Source: Nitrospirota bacterium
GTDB lineage: Bacteria; Nitrospirota; Thermodesulfovibrionia; Thermodesulfovibrionales; UBA6898
NCBI GenBank assembly: GCA_004321925.1
Contig: SCQH01000098.1
Location: 1-37,811, forward strand
Reading direction: 5' to 3'
Length of the DNA: 37,811 nucleotides
In this document: positions 24,858 through 32,813 of the stretch, piece by piece
How the letters are laid out: each line of letters opens with the position of its first letter
Numbering within the stretch: the stretch's first letter is position 1
The notes under the pieces: generated by a model
The model's database searches: none
What the model saw: the letters and a program-made list of their open reading frames with translations, nothing else
Told to the model about the DNA's origin: nothing
Program-made: the position numbers and the translations under genes

Positions 24858-24885
24858 TATCGGGCATAACCCGATTCTTTGTCAA
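24856..24885 (-). promoter_or_regulatory. sigma70-like promoter of the Ehr operon with overlapping palindrome
   Basis: On the minus strand, TTGACA (24885-24880), an 18-nt spacer, then GATAAT (24861-24856). A perfect 6-bp inverted repeat ATCGGG-N5-CCCGAT (24859-24875) lies between the two boxes and overlaps the -10, where a repressor would block transcription. Transcription would begin near 24849, only about 4 nt before the ATG at 24845. Confidence 0.6.
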
Positions 24886-24991
24886 CACGCTGTTGGCCAT
24901 TTTACGTGTTGCCCGGGCTGCCTGAGCTATTTTTTCCGTCAGTACCGGGGACCGGTCTCTTCAGGATGCCGGATCGTGCATTCATGCGCCC

Positions 24992-25021
24992 TTGACAAGA
25001 TAATCCTCGCATACCTATAAT
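24992..25021 (+). promoter_or_regulatory. Consensus sigma70 promoter of the HTH-EIIA regulator
   Basis: TTGACA (24992-24997), an 18-nt spacer, then TATAAT (25016-25021): both hexamers match the consensus exactly. It points toward the regulator gene at 25060 and is back to back with the Ehr-operon promoter. Confidence 0.75.
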
Positions 25022-25059
25022 TTAGGACAAAATGAGACAATTAAGGACATATTAGACAA
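25022..25059 (+). promoter_or_regulatory. Four helically phased GACA direct repeats (candidate operator)
   Basis: GACA occurs at 25026, 25036, 25046 and 25055, a spacing of 10, 10 and 9 nt, each in an A/T-rich context (TTAGGACAAA, TGAGACAAT, AAGGACATA, TTAGACAAA). The array fills the leader from the -10 box to the start codon. Repeats one helical turn apart suit head-to-tail binding by a BldC/excisionase-type HTH protein like the one encoded just downstream, so autorepression is likely (inference). Confidence 0.5.
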
Positions 25060-25755
25060 ATGCATCTCAGCGTGAAAGATGTAGCAAAAATGCTGAATGT
25101 CTCGGAAAAGACCGTCTATCGTATGGTCAGGAATGAGACGATCCCCTTCTACCGGGTTGGCGGCCAGTGGCGCTTTGACAGGAGACATATACGGTCCTGG
25201 CTCGCAGACGCCGGGCAGTTTACCGTGAGGACCGTCTCTGCCGAGCTGACCCGTGAGGATGAAGAGACCATATCAATAACTGAATTTATCCGGCGGGGCG
25301 GTATATACCGGGACATCAAAGGACGGACGAAAGAGGCGGCGGTCCGCGCCTGCCTCGACATCATAGGAAAAGCGGTCCCGCATCTCGACGCGCGCAGGCT
25401 CTTTGATTCCATCATGGAACGGGAACGGCTCTGCCCCACGGCAATAGGCAATGAGCTCGCGATGCCGCACCCGCGGCATTTCAGCCGGTTCACGACACTG
25501 TCGTATATCGCCCTCTGTTTTCTTGAGCAGCCGATCCCGTTCGAGTCCTTTGATAAGGAGCAGATGGTGGATACCCTTATTTTTATCTTTCCCCGGAGCG
25601 AACTGCGCTTTCTGAGAATTCAGGCCAAATTGCTGCGCCTGCTGAAAGATGAACAGGTATTGTCGATGATAAAAGGAGGATCACGCGGAGAAATTTATGA
25701 CCTGCTCTCCTCAAAGGAAGCTGAGATCTTCGGGAAAATACATTCACCCACATGA
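25060..25755 (+). CDS. Transcriptional regulator: excisionase-type HTH plus PTS EIIA-like domain
   Basis: 231 residues. Residues 1-50 are a winged-HTH of the excisionase/BldC kind (LSVKDVAKMLNVSEKTVYRM, then YRVGGQWRF and an RSWLAD end). Residues about 72-225 resemble PTS EIIA of the fructose/nitrogen type (PtsN-like); His137 in ELAMPHPRH is at the phosphorylation position. Such a protein could change DNA binding on phosphorylation by a PTS phosphocarrier, linking carbon or nitrogen status to the divergent Ehr operon. No PTS gene is in the window. The ribosome-binding site is weak. Confidence 0.88.
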   Translation: MHLSVKDVAKMLNVSEKTVYRMVRNETIPFYRVGGQWRFDRRHIRSWLADAGQFTVRTVSAELTREDEETISITEFIRRGGIYRDIKGRTKEAAVRACLDIIGKAVPHLDARRLFDSIMERERLCPTAIGNELAMPHPRHFSRFTTLSYIALCFLEQPIPFESFDKEQMVDTLIFIFPRSELRFLRIQAKLLRLLKDEQVLSMIKGGSRGEIYDLLSSKEAEIFGKIHSPT

Positions 25756-25777
25756 TGCACGAAAGGAGCAATACCAG

Positions 25778-26338
25778 ATGAAACAGTTACTTACAGCAGT
25801 CCTTCTCGCCATGGTCTTCACGGTTCCTACGGGGTGTTCGCAGAAAAAAGTGGCGACACTCGACCAGACGTCTGCGCCGGCAGCTGCCCAGCAGACCACC
25901 GATACGCAGTCCCGGAAGCAGATACCCGTAGAGCCGGTCACCTCCCTTGATAAGGACGGCCAGGAGAGCGTCCCTGCCTACGTAAAAGAACTTCAGTCAA
26001 AACTGCAGGATATCCATTTTGCCTTCGACAGGTATGACCTGTCGGATGAAGCAAAGGGCAGCGTAAAGGGTCTCGCTGACATCCTGACAAAGAACAGGAA
26101 AGTTACGGTTACCGTTGAGGGTCATTGCGATGAGCGCGGGACGAATGAATACAACCTGGCCCTGGGTGACAGGAGGGCAAAGGCCGCGAAAGAATACCTC
26201 GCGGCGCTCGGCATCGCGTCAGGCAGAATGGAGATGATCAGCTACGGCGAAGAAAGACCGGCCTGCACCGAGAGCACCGAACCGTGCTGGGCAAAGAACA
26301 GAAGAGACCACTTTGTGCTTGCCGGAGAAAAGCGGTAA
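25778..26338 (+). CDS. pal: Peptidoglycan-associated lipoprotein
   Basis: 186 residues from the ATG at 25778, with AAAGGAGC about 8 nt upstream; the frame opens earlier but inside the regulator gene. An N-terminal lipoprotein signal ends at VPTG|C20; the -3 Pro makes the lipobox imperfect. The C-terminal OmpA-like domain (about 75-180) has IHFAFDRYDL, the peptidoglycan-binding region TVEGHCDERGTNEYNLALGD and RRAKAAKEYL. Pal tethers the outer membrane to the wall with the Tol system. tolB is not beside it here. It lies 22 nt after the regulator stop and may be co-transcribed. Confidence 0.93.
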   Translation: MKQLLTAVLLAMVFTVPTGCSQKKVATLDQTSAPAAAQQTTDTQSRKQIPVEPVTSLDKDGQESVPAYVKELQSKLQDIHFAFDRYDLSDEAKGSVKGLADILTKNRKVTVTVEGHCDERGTNEYNLALGDRRAKAAKEYLAALGIASGRMEMISYGEERPACTESTEPCWAKNRRDHFVLAGEKR

Positions 26339-26360
26339 GGCGGCACCGTCAGGACGGCAC

Positions 26361-27470
26361 TCACTGCGGCTGATCAGTTCCGGCAGTCTCAGACTTTTTC
26401 ACCGGCAGGACGATGGTAAAGGTCGCGCCTTCTCCGGGTCTGCTCCCGGCCGCAATGCTGCCGCCGTGCTCCGCGATGATGCCGTAGGACATCGAGAGCC
26501 CCAGGCCCGACCCTTCACCGACAGGCTTGCTGGTAAAGAAAGGGTCGAATATTTTACCCAGCAGTTCTTCGGGGATACCAGTTCCGTTATCGGCTACGGT
26601 TATGCGTATCTGTTTTGTGCTGCTGTCGTACTGCGTTTCGATCACGATCCTGCCGCGCCGGCCGGTATTCCTGACCGCCTGCTCGGCATTCATAATGATG
26701 TTCAGGAATGCATGCTGCATCTGCTGGACATCGATCAAGGTGCGCGGCAGTTCATGAAAGTCCCTGACGATGTCGAGGTCCCCTGATTTCAGCCAGTAGG
26801 TCCTCAACTCCAGGGTCTGGTCGATGACGTCGTTGATACTGGCGAGGTTCTTGTGCGCCTTCTGCTGCCGCGAAAAACAGAGGAGGCCCTCGACGATGAT
26901 CCTGCAGCGGTCCGCTGCCTCATAGATCCTCTGAAGGTCGTTCTTTATTGCGTCGTCCTTCACCTTCATCATCAGGAGTTCTGCATACCCGAGGATGCCG
27001 GTCAGGGGATTATTGATCTCATGGGCCACCCCCGAGACAAGCTGCCCGATAGAGGCCAGCTTGTATGAATGGTAGATCCGGTCCTGCAGGCCCTTCATCT
27101 CCGTAATGTCCTTCATGACGCAGACAAAGGTCTCATCCTCGTCAAGGCCCACCGGGAATATACTGGTCATATAGGTGCTGCCGTCGATGGTCATCTCGTC
27201 GACGATCTCCTGGTTGGACGCAAAGGCCCTGTCTATCAGGCAGTTCGTATGGGGGACGCAGAACTGGAACAACTGGTCCACCTTCATGCCGACCACATCT
27301 TTGGGGTGCTTGTTGAACCTTCGGGAGAAGGAGAGATTGGCCCGCTTTATCTCGCGGTTCCTGTCGATGACAAAGATATAGTCGGTGATCGCATCAAGCG
27401 TCGTCTGCCACTGATGCTGGCTCTTCTTTATCCCGGCAACGGGGTCTTCGTGATTGTCAGACCTGGACAC
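26361..27470 (-). CDS. PAS-domain sensor histidine kinase
   Basis: 369 residues from a GTG at 27470, preferred because GAGGGG lies 6 nt upstream and the longer frame runs back into the response-regulator gene. Residues about 20-125 are a PAS sensor with a Cys-x5-Cys pair (71, 77). The phosphoacceptor is His150 in [12 protein letters not shown]. The ATP-binding domain has [14 protein letters not shown] and GEGSGLGLS, so the kinase should be active. There is no transmembrane helix, hence a cytoplasmic sensor. It overlaps the 3' end of the response-regulator gene by 14 nt, which makes them a likely pair. The signal is unknown. Confidence 0.93.
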   Translation of the reverse strand: MSRSDNHEDPVAGIKKSQHQWQTTLDAITDYIFVIDRNREIKRANLSFSRRFNKHPKDVVGMKVDQLFQFCVPHTNCLIDRAFASNQEIVDEMTIDGSTYMTSIFPVGLDEDETFVCVMKDITEMKGLQDRIYHSYKLASIGQLVSGVAHEINNPLTGILGYAELLMMKVKDDAIKNDLQRIYEAADRCRIIVEGLLCFSRQQKAHKNLASINDVIDQTLELRTYWLKSGDLDIVRDFHELPRTLIDVQQMQHAFLNIIMNAEQAVRNTGRRGRIVIETQYDSSTKQIRITVADNGTGIPEELLGKIFDPFFTSKPVGEGSGLGLSMSYGIIAEHGGSIAAGSRPGEGATFTIVLPVKKSETAGTDQPQ

Positions 27471-28944
27471 AGGATGCCCCTCTGCCCGAGGCTGTCTGCA
27501 GGAACGCCCTGACCACCTCAGGATCGAACTGGATGCCGGAGAACTTATTGAGCTCGTCAACGGCAAAGGCGTGGGGCAATGCCTTGCGGTACGGCCGCGA
27601 CGAGGTCATGGCGTCATAGGTGTCGGCCACCTTGATGATCCTCACGATCAGGGGGATATGGTGCCCTTCAAGGCCGTCAGGATATCCCCGGCCGTCAAAA
27701 CTTTCATGGTGGGAGCGGATAAGCTCCCGCTCCCGCGGAAAGAATTTTATCGGCTTGATGATATTGTCCCCGATGACCGGATGCAGCTTGATCTCTTCCA
27801 GTTCGTCGCTGGTGAGCCTGCCGGGATTCAGCAGGACCGTGTCCCTGACCCCTATCTTTCCGATGTCATGGAGGTAGCCGCCGAAGTTGATGACATCGAT
27901 CTCCTCCGGGTCTATGCCCATGTGGCGTGCTATTTCCAGGGAATATGCGGTCACCCGCTCGGAATGCTGCTTGGTATAGCTGTCGCGGACCTCGATGCTC
28001 GTTACCAGCGCCTTGAGCGTATTTACCAGGTTGCCGTAGAAGACCTCATACAGGGCATTGTTCTCAATCCTGAGGGCCGCCTTTTTGGCAAAGGCAACGG
28101 CAAGCGAAATGTCATAATCGGCAAAAGTGGTCCCGTCGGACTTGCCGGAGAGGTTGAGGATGCCGAAGACCTCTTCGTTCATGATAAAGGGTATCGAGAA
28201 GAAGGGGGAGGCGAGAGCAGTCCCGGTATGGGGATTTATCTCCCCCGGCGAGGCGATATAGTAGTTCTTTGTCGTCAGGACATGCTCAAATATCGAACCG
28301 GCAACGGGGATGCTCCCGGCGGTGACACCCAGGGCACTCTCTATCTTAAGGGTGCCGTTATCAATAATACCGAAGGAAGCCTCCCTGACCATAAGGAGCC
28401 TCGAGGCCATCTCGACAAGGTTCTCATACACCTCCGTATTATTAAAGAGCCCGTCCAGTTCGGTGCTGACCATATGAAAGATCCCTATCTCGTAAAGACT
28501 GCGGAAGAGCTCCTTGTTCAGCCTCTCCATGGCCGTCTCCCTGTCAGCGCCGGTCGAGAGCCTGCCGAGAAGCTTCTTTTCCCCGACGATCCTGTCGGCG
28601 ATCGAGATGACGGTATTGATCTTGAAGGGCTTGGTGATGAAGTCCCGGGCCCCCTCCTTCATCGCGTTGATGGCATTGTCGAGGGTCGAAAAACCGGTTA
28701 TGACGACGATGGACTGGGACGGATTGAACTTCCTGGTCTCCCTGATGAGGTCCATGCCGTTCATCCGGGGCATGGTAAGGTCGGTAAAGACAACGTCATA
28801 CTCCCTGTTCCTGATCTTTGCTATGCCGTCAAGGCCGTCCACAGCCACATCAGTGGTGTAGCCGCCGACGCTGCCGAGTATATCGAGGAGGACGTTCCTT
28901 ACGACAGGATCATCATCGACGATAAGTACAGTTCCCTTTTCCAT
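27457..28944 (-). CDS. Response regulator with GAF and HD-GYP domains (c-di-GMP phosphodiesterase type)
   Basis: 495 residues from ATG 28944; an upstream in-frame start at 29004 would overlap the preceding gene. The receiver domain (1-125) has acidic VDDD, phosphoacceptor Asp55 in VFTDLTMP and Lys in TKPF. A GAF-like domain lies at about 145-295. The HD-GYP domain (about 305-480) has His359-Asp360 in YLHDIGKIG, HH at 412-413 and the GYP signature at 420-422 in DGRGYPDG. HD-GYP proteins degrade cyclic di-GMP, so phosphorylation by the kinase encoded downstream could tune motility, biofilm or surface traits. Confidence 0.94.
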   Translation of the reverse strand: MEKGTVLIVDDDPVVRNVLLDILGSVGGYTTDVAVDGLDGIAKIRNREYDVVFTDLTMPRMNGMDLIRETRKFNPSQSIVVITGFSTLDNAINAMKEGARDFITKPFKINTVISIADRIVGEKKLLGRLSTGADRETAMERLNKELFRSLYEIGIFHMVSTELDGLFNNTEVYENLVEMASRLLMVREASFGIIDNGTLKIESALGVTAGSIPVAGSIFEHVLTTKNYYIASPGEINPHTGTALASPFFSIPFIMNEEVFGILNLSGKSDGTTFADYDISLAVAFAKKAALRIENNALYEVFYGNLVNTLKALVTSIEVRDSYTKQHSERVTAYSLEIARHMGIDPEEIDVINFGGYLHDIGKIGVRDTVLLNPGRLTSDELEEIKLHPVIGDNIIKPIKFFPRERELIRSHHESFDGRGYPDGLEGHHIPLIVRIIKVADTYDAMTSSRPYRKALPHAFAVDELNKFSGIQFDPEVVRAFLQTASGRGASCVQV

Positions 28945-28966
28945 CTCTTCGTGATCAGCCTTTCCT

Positions 28967-29236
28967 TTATTCTCTGCGTCTCGTTGCGTCCTTGATCCGG
29001 TCAAGCACCTCGCTTTTGGTCTGGGCGAGTATCTGCTTCATCTTGCCTTCAGAAGAGATGTTCACAATATCCAGGGGCTCCCCCTGCTCCTTCATCAGCA
29101 GGGAAGCAGGACTGAGCTTTGTCAGCCGGTTGTAAAGCTTTGAAACATCATTATCCTGAAAAGGAAAATCGACCATTTTTTGTACCTGCCTCCGCACGAT
29201 GCCACACTGATAGTTAATGATATCATGATTTTCCAT
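28967..29236 (-). CDS. Small hypothetical protein upstream of the two-component genes
   Basis: 89 residues; AGGA is 5 nt before the ATG. Mostly charged and helical, with no signal peptide or transmembrane segment; the C-terminal half (MKQILAQTKSEVLDRIKDATRRRE) looks like an amphipathic helix. No family recognised. It ends 22 nt before the response-regulator start on the same strand, so it is probably first in this operon and may modulate the kinase or regulator. Confidence 0.6.
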   Translation of the reverse strand: MENHDIINYQCGIVRRQVQKMVDFPFQDNDVSKLYNRLTKLSPASLLMKEQGEPLDIVNISSEGKMKQILAQTKSEVLDRIKDATRRRE

Positions 29237-29353
29237 AAAAGTCCTGCGGCCCTCCCGGACACTATGCTGAACGAACTTCTCTCGCGGCCCTCACCTGGCC
29301 ATCGCTTCGGTAAAGACAGGCGAGCGTGAAAGAACGAAATACCGGCAGGTTCG

Positions 29354-30010
29354 CTAGGCAGGCACTGACACGAGCTTTTTGTCCCTGATCATCAGCAGCT
29401 TGTCAGCAAGCCGCTCAGCCTGGGCACGGTCATGGGTCGTGATGATCATCGTTATCCCCTGTTTCTTCTTTTCGAGGATCATCTCCTCGATGAGCCGCGT
29501 ATTGGTTTCGTCGATCGAAGCGGTCGGCTCATCGAGAAAGAGCATCTCGGGTTCGATCACCAATCCGCGGGCGATCCCCATCCGCTGCTTCTCTCCGCTT
29601 GAGAGACTCGGAGCATTCTGGCCTCTTTTCTGCGTCAACCCGGAGAATGCAAGCATCTCAGCGGTCTTTTGCTCGATCTCAGACCGTCCGGCGCCCCGGA
29701 CCCTGAGGCCATACGAAATATTGTTAAAGACCGATGTATTGAATATGCCGACCTGGGGCAGCACGAGGGTCACCCGCCTCCTCAGGAAAATGTTGTCTTC
29801 AAGCCTCTCCTGCCCCAAAAAATAGGCTATCTCGCCGCTGTCAGGTCTTTCAAGGAGCGCGCATATCCGGAGAAGCGTGGACTTGCCGGAACCGTTCGGG
29901 CCCGTCAGCACATAGACACCGCCCTGCTCAAAGAAGAACGAGCAGTCATCCAGGACCCGGTCGCCGTTATGGGACTTCCTGATCTGAGATATCCTGAGCC
30001 TCAGGTTCAC
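29354..30010 (-). CDS. tupC: Tungstate ABC transporter ATP-binding protein
   Basis: 218 residues. A standard ABC ATPase: Walker A GPNGSGKST, signature LSSGEKQR, Walker B MLFLDEPTAS and switch His in TTHDR. It powers uptake of tungstate with TupB and TupA. The start overlaps the tupB stop by 4 nt. It is shorter than ModC/WtpC proteins and lacks a C-terminal TOBE (oxyanion-sensing) domain, as usual for TupC. Confidence 0.9.
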   Translation of the reverse strand: MNLRLRISQIRKSHNGDRVLDDCSFFFEQGGVYVLTGPNGSGKSTLLRICALLERPDSGEIAYFLGQERLEDNIFLRRRVTLVLPQVGIFNTSVFNNISYGLRVRGAGRSEIEQKTAEMLAFSGLTQKRGQNAPSLSSGEKQRMGIARGLVIEPEMLFLDEPTASIDETNTRLIEEMILEKKKQGITMIITTHDRAQAERLADKLLMIRDKKLVSVPA

Positions 30011-30708
30011 GCTTCGGCCGTCCCCTTCTTTCTGAAGACATTCAGGGCAACATTGATCGCCAAAGAGATCGCCAGCAGGATGAGTCCCAGGGCAAGGGCA
30101 AGCTCGAAGTTGCCCTTGTCGGTCTCCAGCGCGATCGTCGTCGTCATGACACGGGTATAGCCCGCGATATTACCGCCGACGATCAGGATCGCACCCACCT
30201 CGGCCATGACCCTGCCGAAGGCCGCCATGATGCCGGACATGATCCCATACCGCGCCTCCCGTATGACCGTCAGCGAGATCTGCAACGGCGTGGCGCCGAG
30301 GGTCTTTGCCGCCTGACGGATGATCGGATCGACACTGACGATCGCGGAATGGGTGAGGGACGCGACGATCGGCAGGGCAAGTATCGTCTGTGCAATGATC
30401 ATGGCCGACGGGGTATAGAGCAGGGCCAGGAAACCGAAGGGCCCGCTGCGGGAAAGGAACAGATAGACGAGGAGTCCGACAACGACCGGCGGCAGTCCCA
30501 TAAAGGTGTTCAGGATATTCACGAAGATCCCCTTCAGGGGGAACTTCCCGAATGCCATAAACGCTGCCAGCGGAAGCCCAATCGCTATGGAGACGACCAG
30601 GGCCGAGCCCGAGACCCTCAGCGACAGCAGGATGATCGAAAGGAGCTCCTGGTCCAGATGAAGAATAAGGGAGAACGCCTGGCTGAGGCTCCCGGCGATA
30701 TTATTCAT
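30007..30708 (-). CDS. tupB: Tungstate ABC transporter permease
   Basis: 233 residues with about five to six transmembrane segments. The cytoplasmic loop TLGATPLQISLTVIREAR is the EAA-type motif that docks the ATPase, followed by GRVMAEVGAILIVGGN, typical of TupB/ModB-like permeases. It lies 44 nt after tupA and overlaps tupC. Confidence 0.92.
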   Translation of the reverse strand: MNNIAGSLSQAFSLILHLDQELLSIILLSLRVSGSALVVSIAIGLPLAAFMAFGKFPLKGIFVNILNTFMGLPPVVVGLLVYLFLSRSGPFGFLALLYTPSAMIIAQTILALPIVASLTHSAIVSVDPIIRQAAKTLGATPLQISLTVIREARYGIMSGIMAAFGRVMAEVGAILIVGGNIAGYTRVMTTTIALETDKGNFELALALGLILLAISLAINVALNVFRKKGTAEA

Positions 30709-30752
30709 TATGCTTTTCCATCGATCGTACTCCCTCGGGCAGACCCGGTCCC

Positions 30753-31574
30753 TTACTTCGCGTTCGGATAGAAGAGCTGGTTCCCGAAGGGATCCTTGAA
30801 GGAGGCGATGGCCTGCTGGCCTTCCTTCGAGATCATCCAGTTGACGAACTCCATGGCCTCTTTGTACTTCACATGCTTGTGCTTTTCAGGATTGACCGCC
30901 ATGACGCCATACTGGTTAAAGAGTGTCGGGTCGCCCTCGTGGACGACGACCATTTCGAGCTTGTCCTTGTCCTTGGTTGCAAGCCAGGTGCCGCGGTCGG
31001 TAAGGGTATAGGCCCGCTTTTCGTTTGCGACCCTCTGGGTCTTCTCCATCCCCTGGCCGACTTCGAGGTACCACTTCTGGCCCTTCGGTTCGATCGCAGC
31101 CTTTTTCCAGATCGAAAGCTCCTTGGTGTGCGTGCCGGAGTTGTCACCGCGCGAGACGAACTGCGCTGATCCGCTGATCTTCTTAAAGGCCTCGACCGTC
31201 GACTTTATGCCTTTTATCTTTGCCGGGTCGTCCTGAGGACCGATGATGACGAAATCATTGTACATGACGTCATGCCGGTTCACAAAAAAACCCTCCTGGA
31301 CCGCCTTCAGTTCCTGCTCCTTTGCATGCACAAAGGCCACGTCGGCATCGCCCCGTTTTCCCATCTCAATGGCAGCGCCCGTGCCGCGTGCGACCACCTT
31401 CACCTTGATCCCTGTCTTCTTTTCGAACAAAGGCAGGATGTGCTTGAACAGTCCGGAGTTTTCGGTGCTCGTCGTCGATGAGCAGATGATCTCTGATGCC
31501 GCCAAAGCAACTGATGTCCTCAATAAAACTGCACATACCACCAAAAGGACCAGACCAACTATTATTCTTTTCAT
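30753..31574 (-). CDS. tupA: Tungstate-binding periplasmic protein
   Basis: 273 residues with a signal peptide (cleavage after VALA, about 25). The mature N-terminus has the oxyanion-binding motif SSTTSTENSGL characteristic of TupA, then ARGTGAAIEMGKRGDADV and SRGDNSGTHTKE. TupA proteins bind tungstate very tightly and much better than molybdate. Tungsten supply suggests the cell has W-dependent enzymes such as aldehyde:ferredoxin oxidoreductases or formate dehydrogenases; none is in the window. The start overlaps the modE-like gene stop in ATGA. Confidence 0.94.
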   Translation of the reverse strand: MKRIIVGLVLLVVCAVLLRTSVALAASEIICSSTTSTENSGLFKHILPLFEKKTGIKVKVVARGTGAAIEMGKRGDADVAFVHAKEQELKAVQEGFFVNRHDVMYNDFVIIGPQDDPAKIKGIKSTVEAFKKISGSAQFVSRGDNSGTHTKELSIWKKAAIEPKGQKWYLEVGQGMEKTQRVANEKRAYTLTDRGTWLATKDKDKLEMVVVHEGDPTLFNQYGVMAVNPEKHKHVKYKEAMEFVNWMISKEGQQAIASFKDPFGNQLFYPNAK

Positions 31575-31969
31575 GTTTTCTCCTTATCGTTCATGAATTT
31601 ATCCAGCACTTTTTTCTCTTTATCCAGAAAACCCTGAAAATCTCCATAGAACTTCCAGAAGAACCTGACCGCCTTTTCTCCATCAGTCGTGAGCCGGGCA
31701 CCGCCGCCGCCCTTCCCGCCGGTGGCCAGTTCGACAAAAGGCCGTGCAGACTGCCTGTTCATCGAATCAACAAGCTCCCAGGCATGCCGGTAGGACATCT
31801 CCATGGATTTTGCCGCCCTGGTGATCGAGCCGTGCTCGCGTATCCTTTCAAGAAGGATGATCCTGCCATATCCCAGGAACGTCCCCTCTTCGCCATCGAT
31901 CCAGATGCGGCCCCGGAGACCGGGAGAAGTCGCTTTTTTCACGCCGGCATGGCCCGCCTTTTTCGTCAT
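31571..31969 (-). CDS. ModE-type N-terminal HTH regulator of tungstate/molybdate uptake
   Basis: 132 residues from ATG 31969; a longer frame to 32101 runs into uppP and is unlikely. It matches the DNA-binding N-terminal domain of ModE (winged HTH, LysR-like): GYGRIILLERIREHGSITRAAK, then MSYRHAWELVDSMN and GGKGGGGARLT. The molybdate-binding C-terminal domains of full ModE are missing, so it must sense metal otherwise or act with a partner. It is the first gene of the tup operon, so autoregulation is likely. No Shine-Dalgarno sequence precedes the ATG, and a promoter ends about 6 nt upstream. Confidence 0.88.
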   Translation of the reverse strand: MTKKAGHAGVKKATSPGLRGRIWIDGEEGTFLGYGRIILLERIREHGSITRAAKSMEMSYRHAWELVDSMNRQSARPFVELATGGKGGGGARLTTDGEKAVRFFWKFYGDFQGFLDKEKKVLDKFMNDKEKT

Positions 31970-31971
31970 AT

Positions 31972-32003
31972 CGTAATATACCAAAGGGAATAACGAAAAA
32001 CAA
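31972..32003 (-). promoter_or_regulatory. Promoter and candidate ModE-type operator of the tup operon
   Basis: On the minus strand, TTGTTT (32003-31998), a 17-nt spacer, then TATATT (31980-31975); transcription would start at or next to the ATG at 31969. An imperfect palindrome with ends CGTTAT and ATTACG (31995-31972) overlaps the -10 box and resembles the CGTTATAT-type half-sites bound by ModE. Confidence 0.5.
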
Positions 32004-32039
32004 GCGGATCGCTCCGGACAGCAGACTATTGGAGAGCGG

Positions 32040-32807
32040 CTACCCCTTGAACCACATACCGGCGAGAATAACACCCGCAAGCAGGAACCGGTAATAGACA
32101 AAAAGGTTCAGCGGGTGCTTTTTCAGGAAATACATCAGGAACCGTATGGCAGCATAGCCGGTTATGGCCGAGGCGATAAATCCGGCCGCAAACAACGGAA
32201 TGTTGTAATCAGCCTGGCCGGAGATCATCTTCCGCGCATGCAGGAGCGTGGCCCCGGCGATGATGGGGGTGGAAAGCAGAAAGGAGAACCGGACCGCTGC
32301 CTCGCGCTCAAGCCCCCGGAACATCCCTGCGGACATGGTTATGCCGGAGCGGGAGACCCCGGGGATGAGGGCGACGGCCTGCGCCAGCCCGATCAAAAGG
32401 GCGTCGACCGCGTTCATCTGGTCGATCGTCCTGTGTTTGAATATCCGCTCCGAGGCAAGCATCACAAAGCCTGCCAGGACAAGAGAAGCGGCTATGACAG
32501 ACGGCGTTCGCAGGGTATGCTCAACAAGTTTGTTCAGCAGTATCCCCGCGACCCCGGCAGGGACAGAGGCGAGGATGATCAGTCCGAAGAGCCTGAACTT
32601 CCTGGTGCAGAGCTCCCACCAGTCCCTCCAGAAACAGACCAGGAGCGCCAGCAGGGTGCCCGCATGGAGGGCCACATCAAAGGTGAGGGTATCAACGAGA
32701 CCTGTCCAGCCGAAGAACCAGGGGAAGAGGATCAGGTGGGCAGTGCTGCTGACCGGAAAGAATTCCGTCAGTCCCTGCACCATACCGAGGATTACTGCTT
32801 CCCACAT
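32040..32807 (-). CDS. uppP: Undecaprenyl-diphosphatase (BacA/UppP family)
   Basis: 255 residues, about seven to eight transmembrane segments. It removes one phosphate from undecaprenyl diphosphate so the lipid carrier can be reused for peptidoglycan and other glycans; extra copies give bacitracin resistance. Both conserved motifs are present: QGLTEFFPVSSTAHL near the N-terminus and PGVSRSGITMSAG in the middle. No Shine-Dalgarno sequence precedes the ATG. Confidence 0.95.
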   Translation of the reverse strand: MWEAVILGMVQGLTEFFPVSSTAHLILFPWFFGWTGLVDTLTFDVALHAGTLLALLVCFWRDWWELCTRKFRLFGLIILASVPAGVAGILLNKLVEHTLRTPSVIAASLVLAGFVMLASERIFKHRTIDQMNAVDALLIGLAQAVALIPGVSRSGITMSAGMFRGLEREAAVRFSFLLSTPIIAGATLLHARKMISGQADYNIPLFAAGFIASAITGYAAIRFLMYFLKKHPLNLFVYYRFLLAGVILAGMWFKG

Positions 32808-32813
32808 TCTGTG

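Noticed and set aside
27454-28995. 513-codon plus-strand ORF
   Set aside because: It lies exactly antisense to the HD-GYP response regulator, whose catalytic motifs are intact. High-GC codon use creates long antisense frames; the translated product has no recognisable motif.
29237-29353. Molybdenum-cofactor or tungstate-related riboswitch near tupC
   Set aside because: The gap is downstream of tupC, not upstream of the operon, and contains no recognisable aptamer core.
31970-32101. N-terminal extension of the modE-like gene to 32101
   Set aside because: It would overlap the end of uppP, adds residues unlike ModE, and crosses the proposed promoter; the ATG at 31969 gives the family-typical start.
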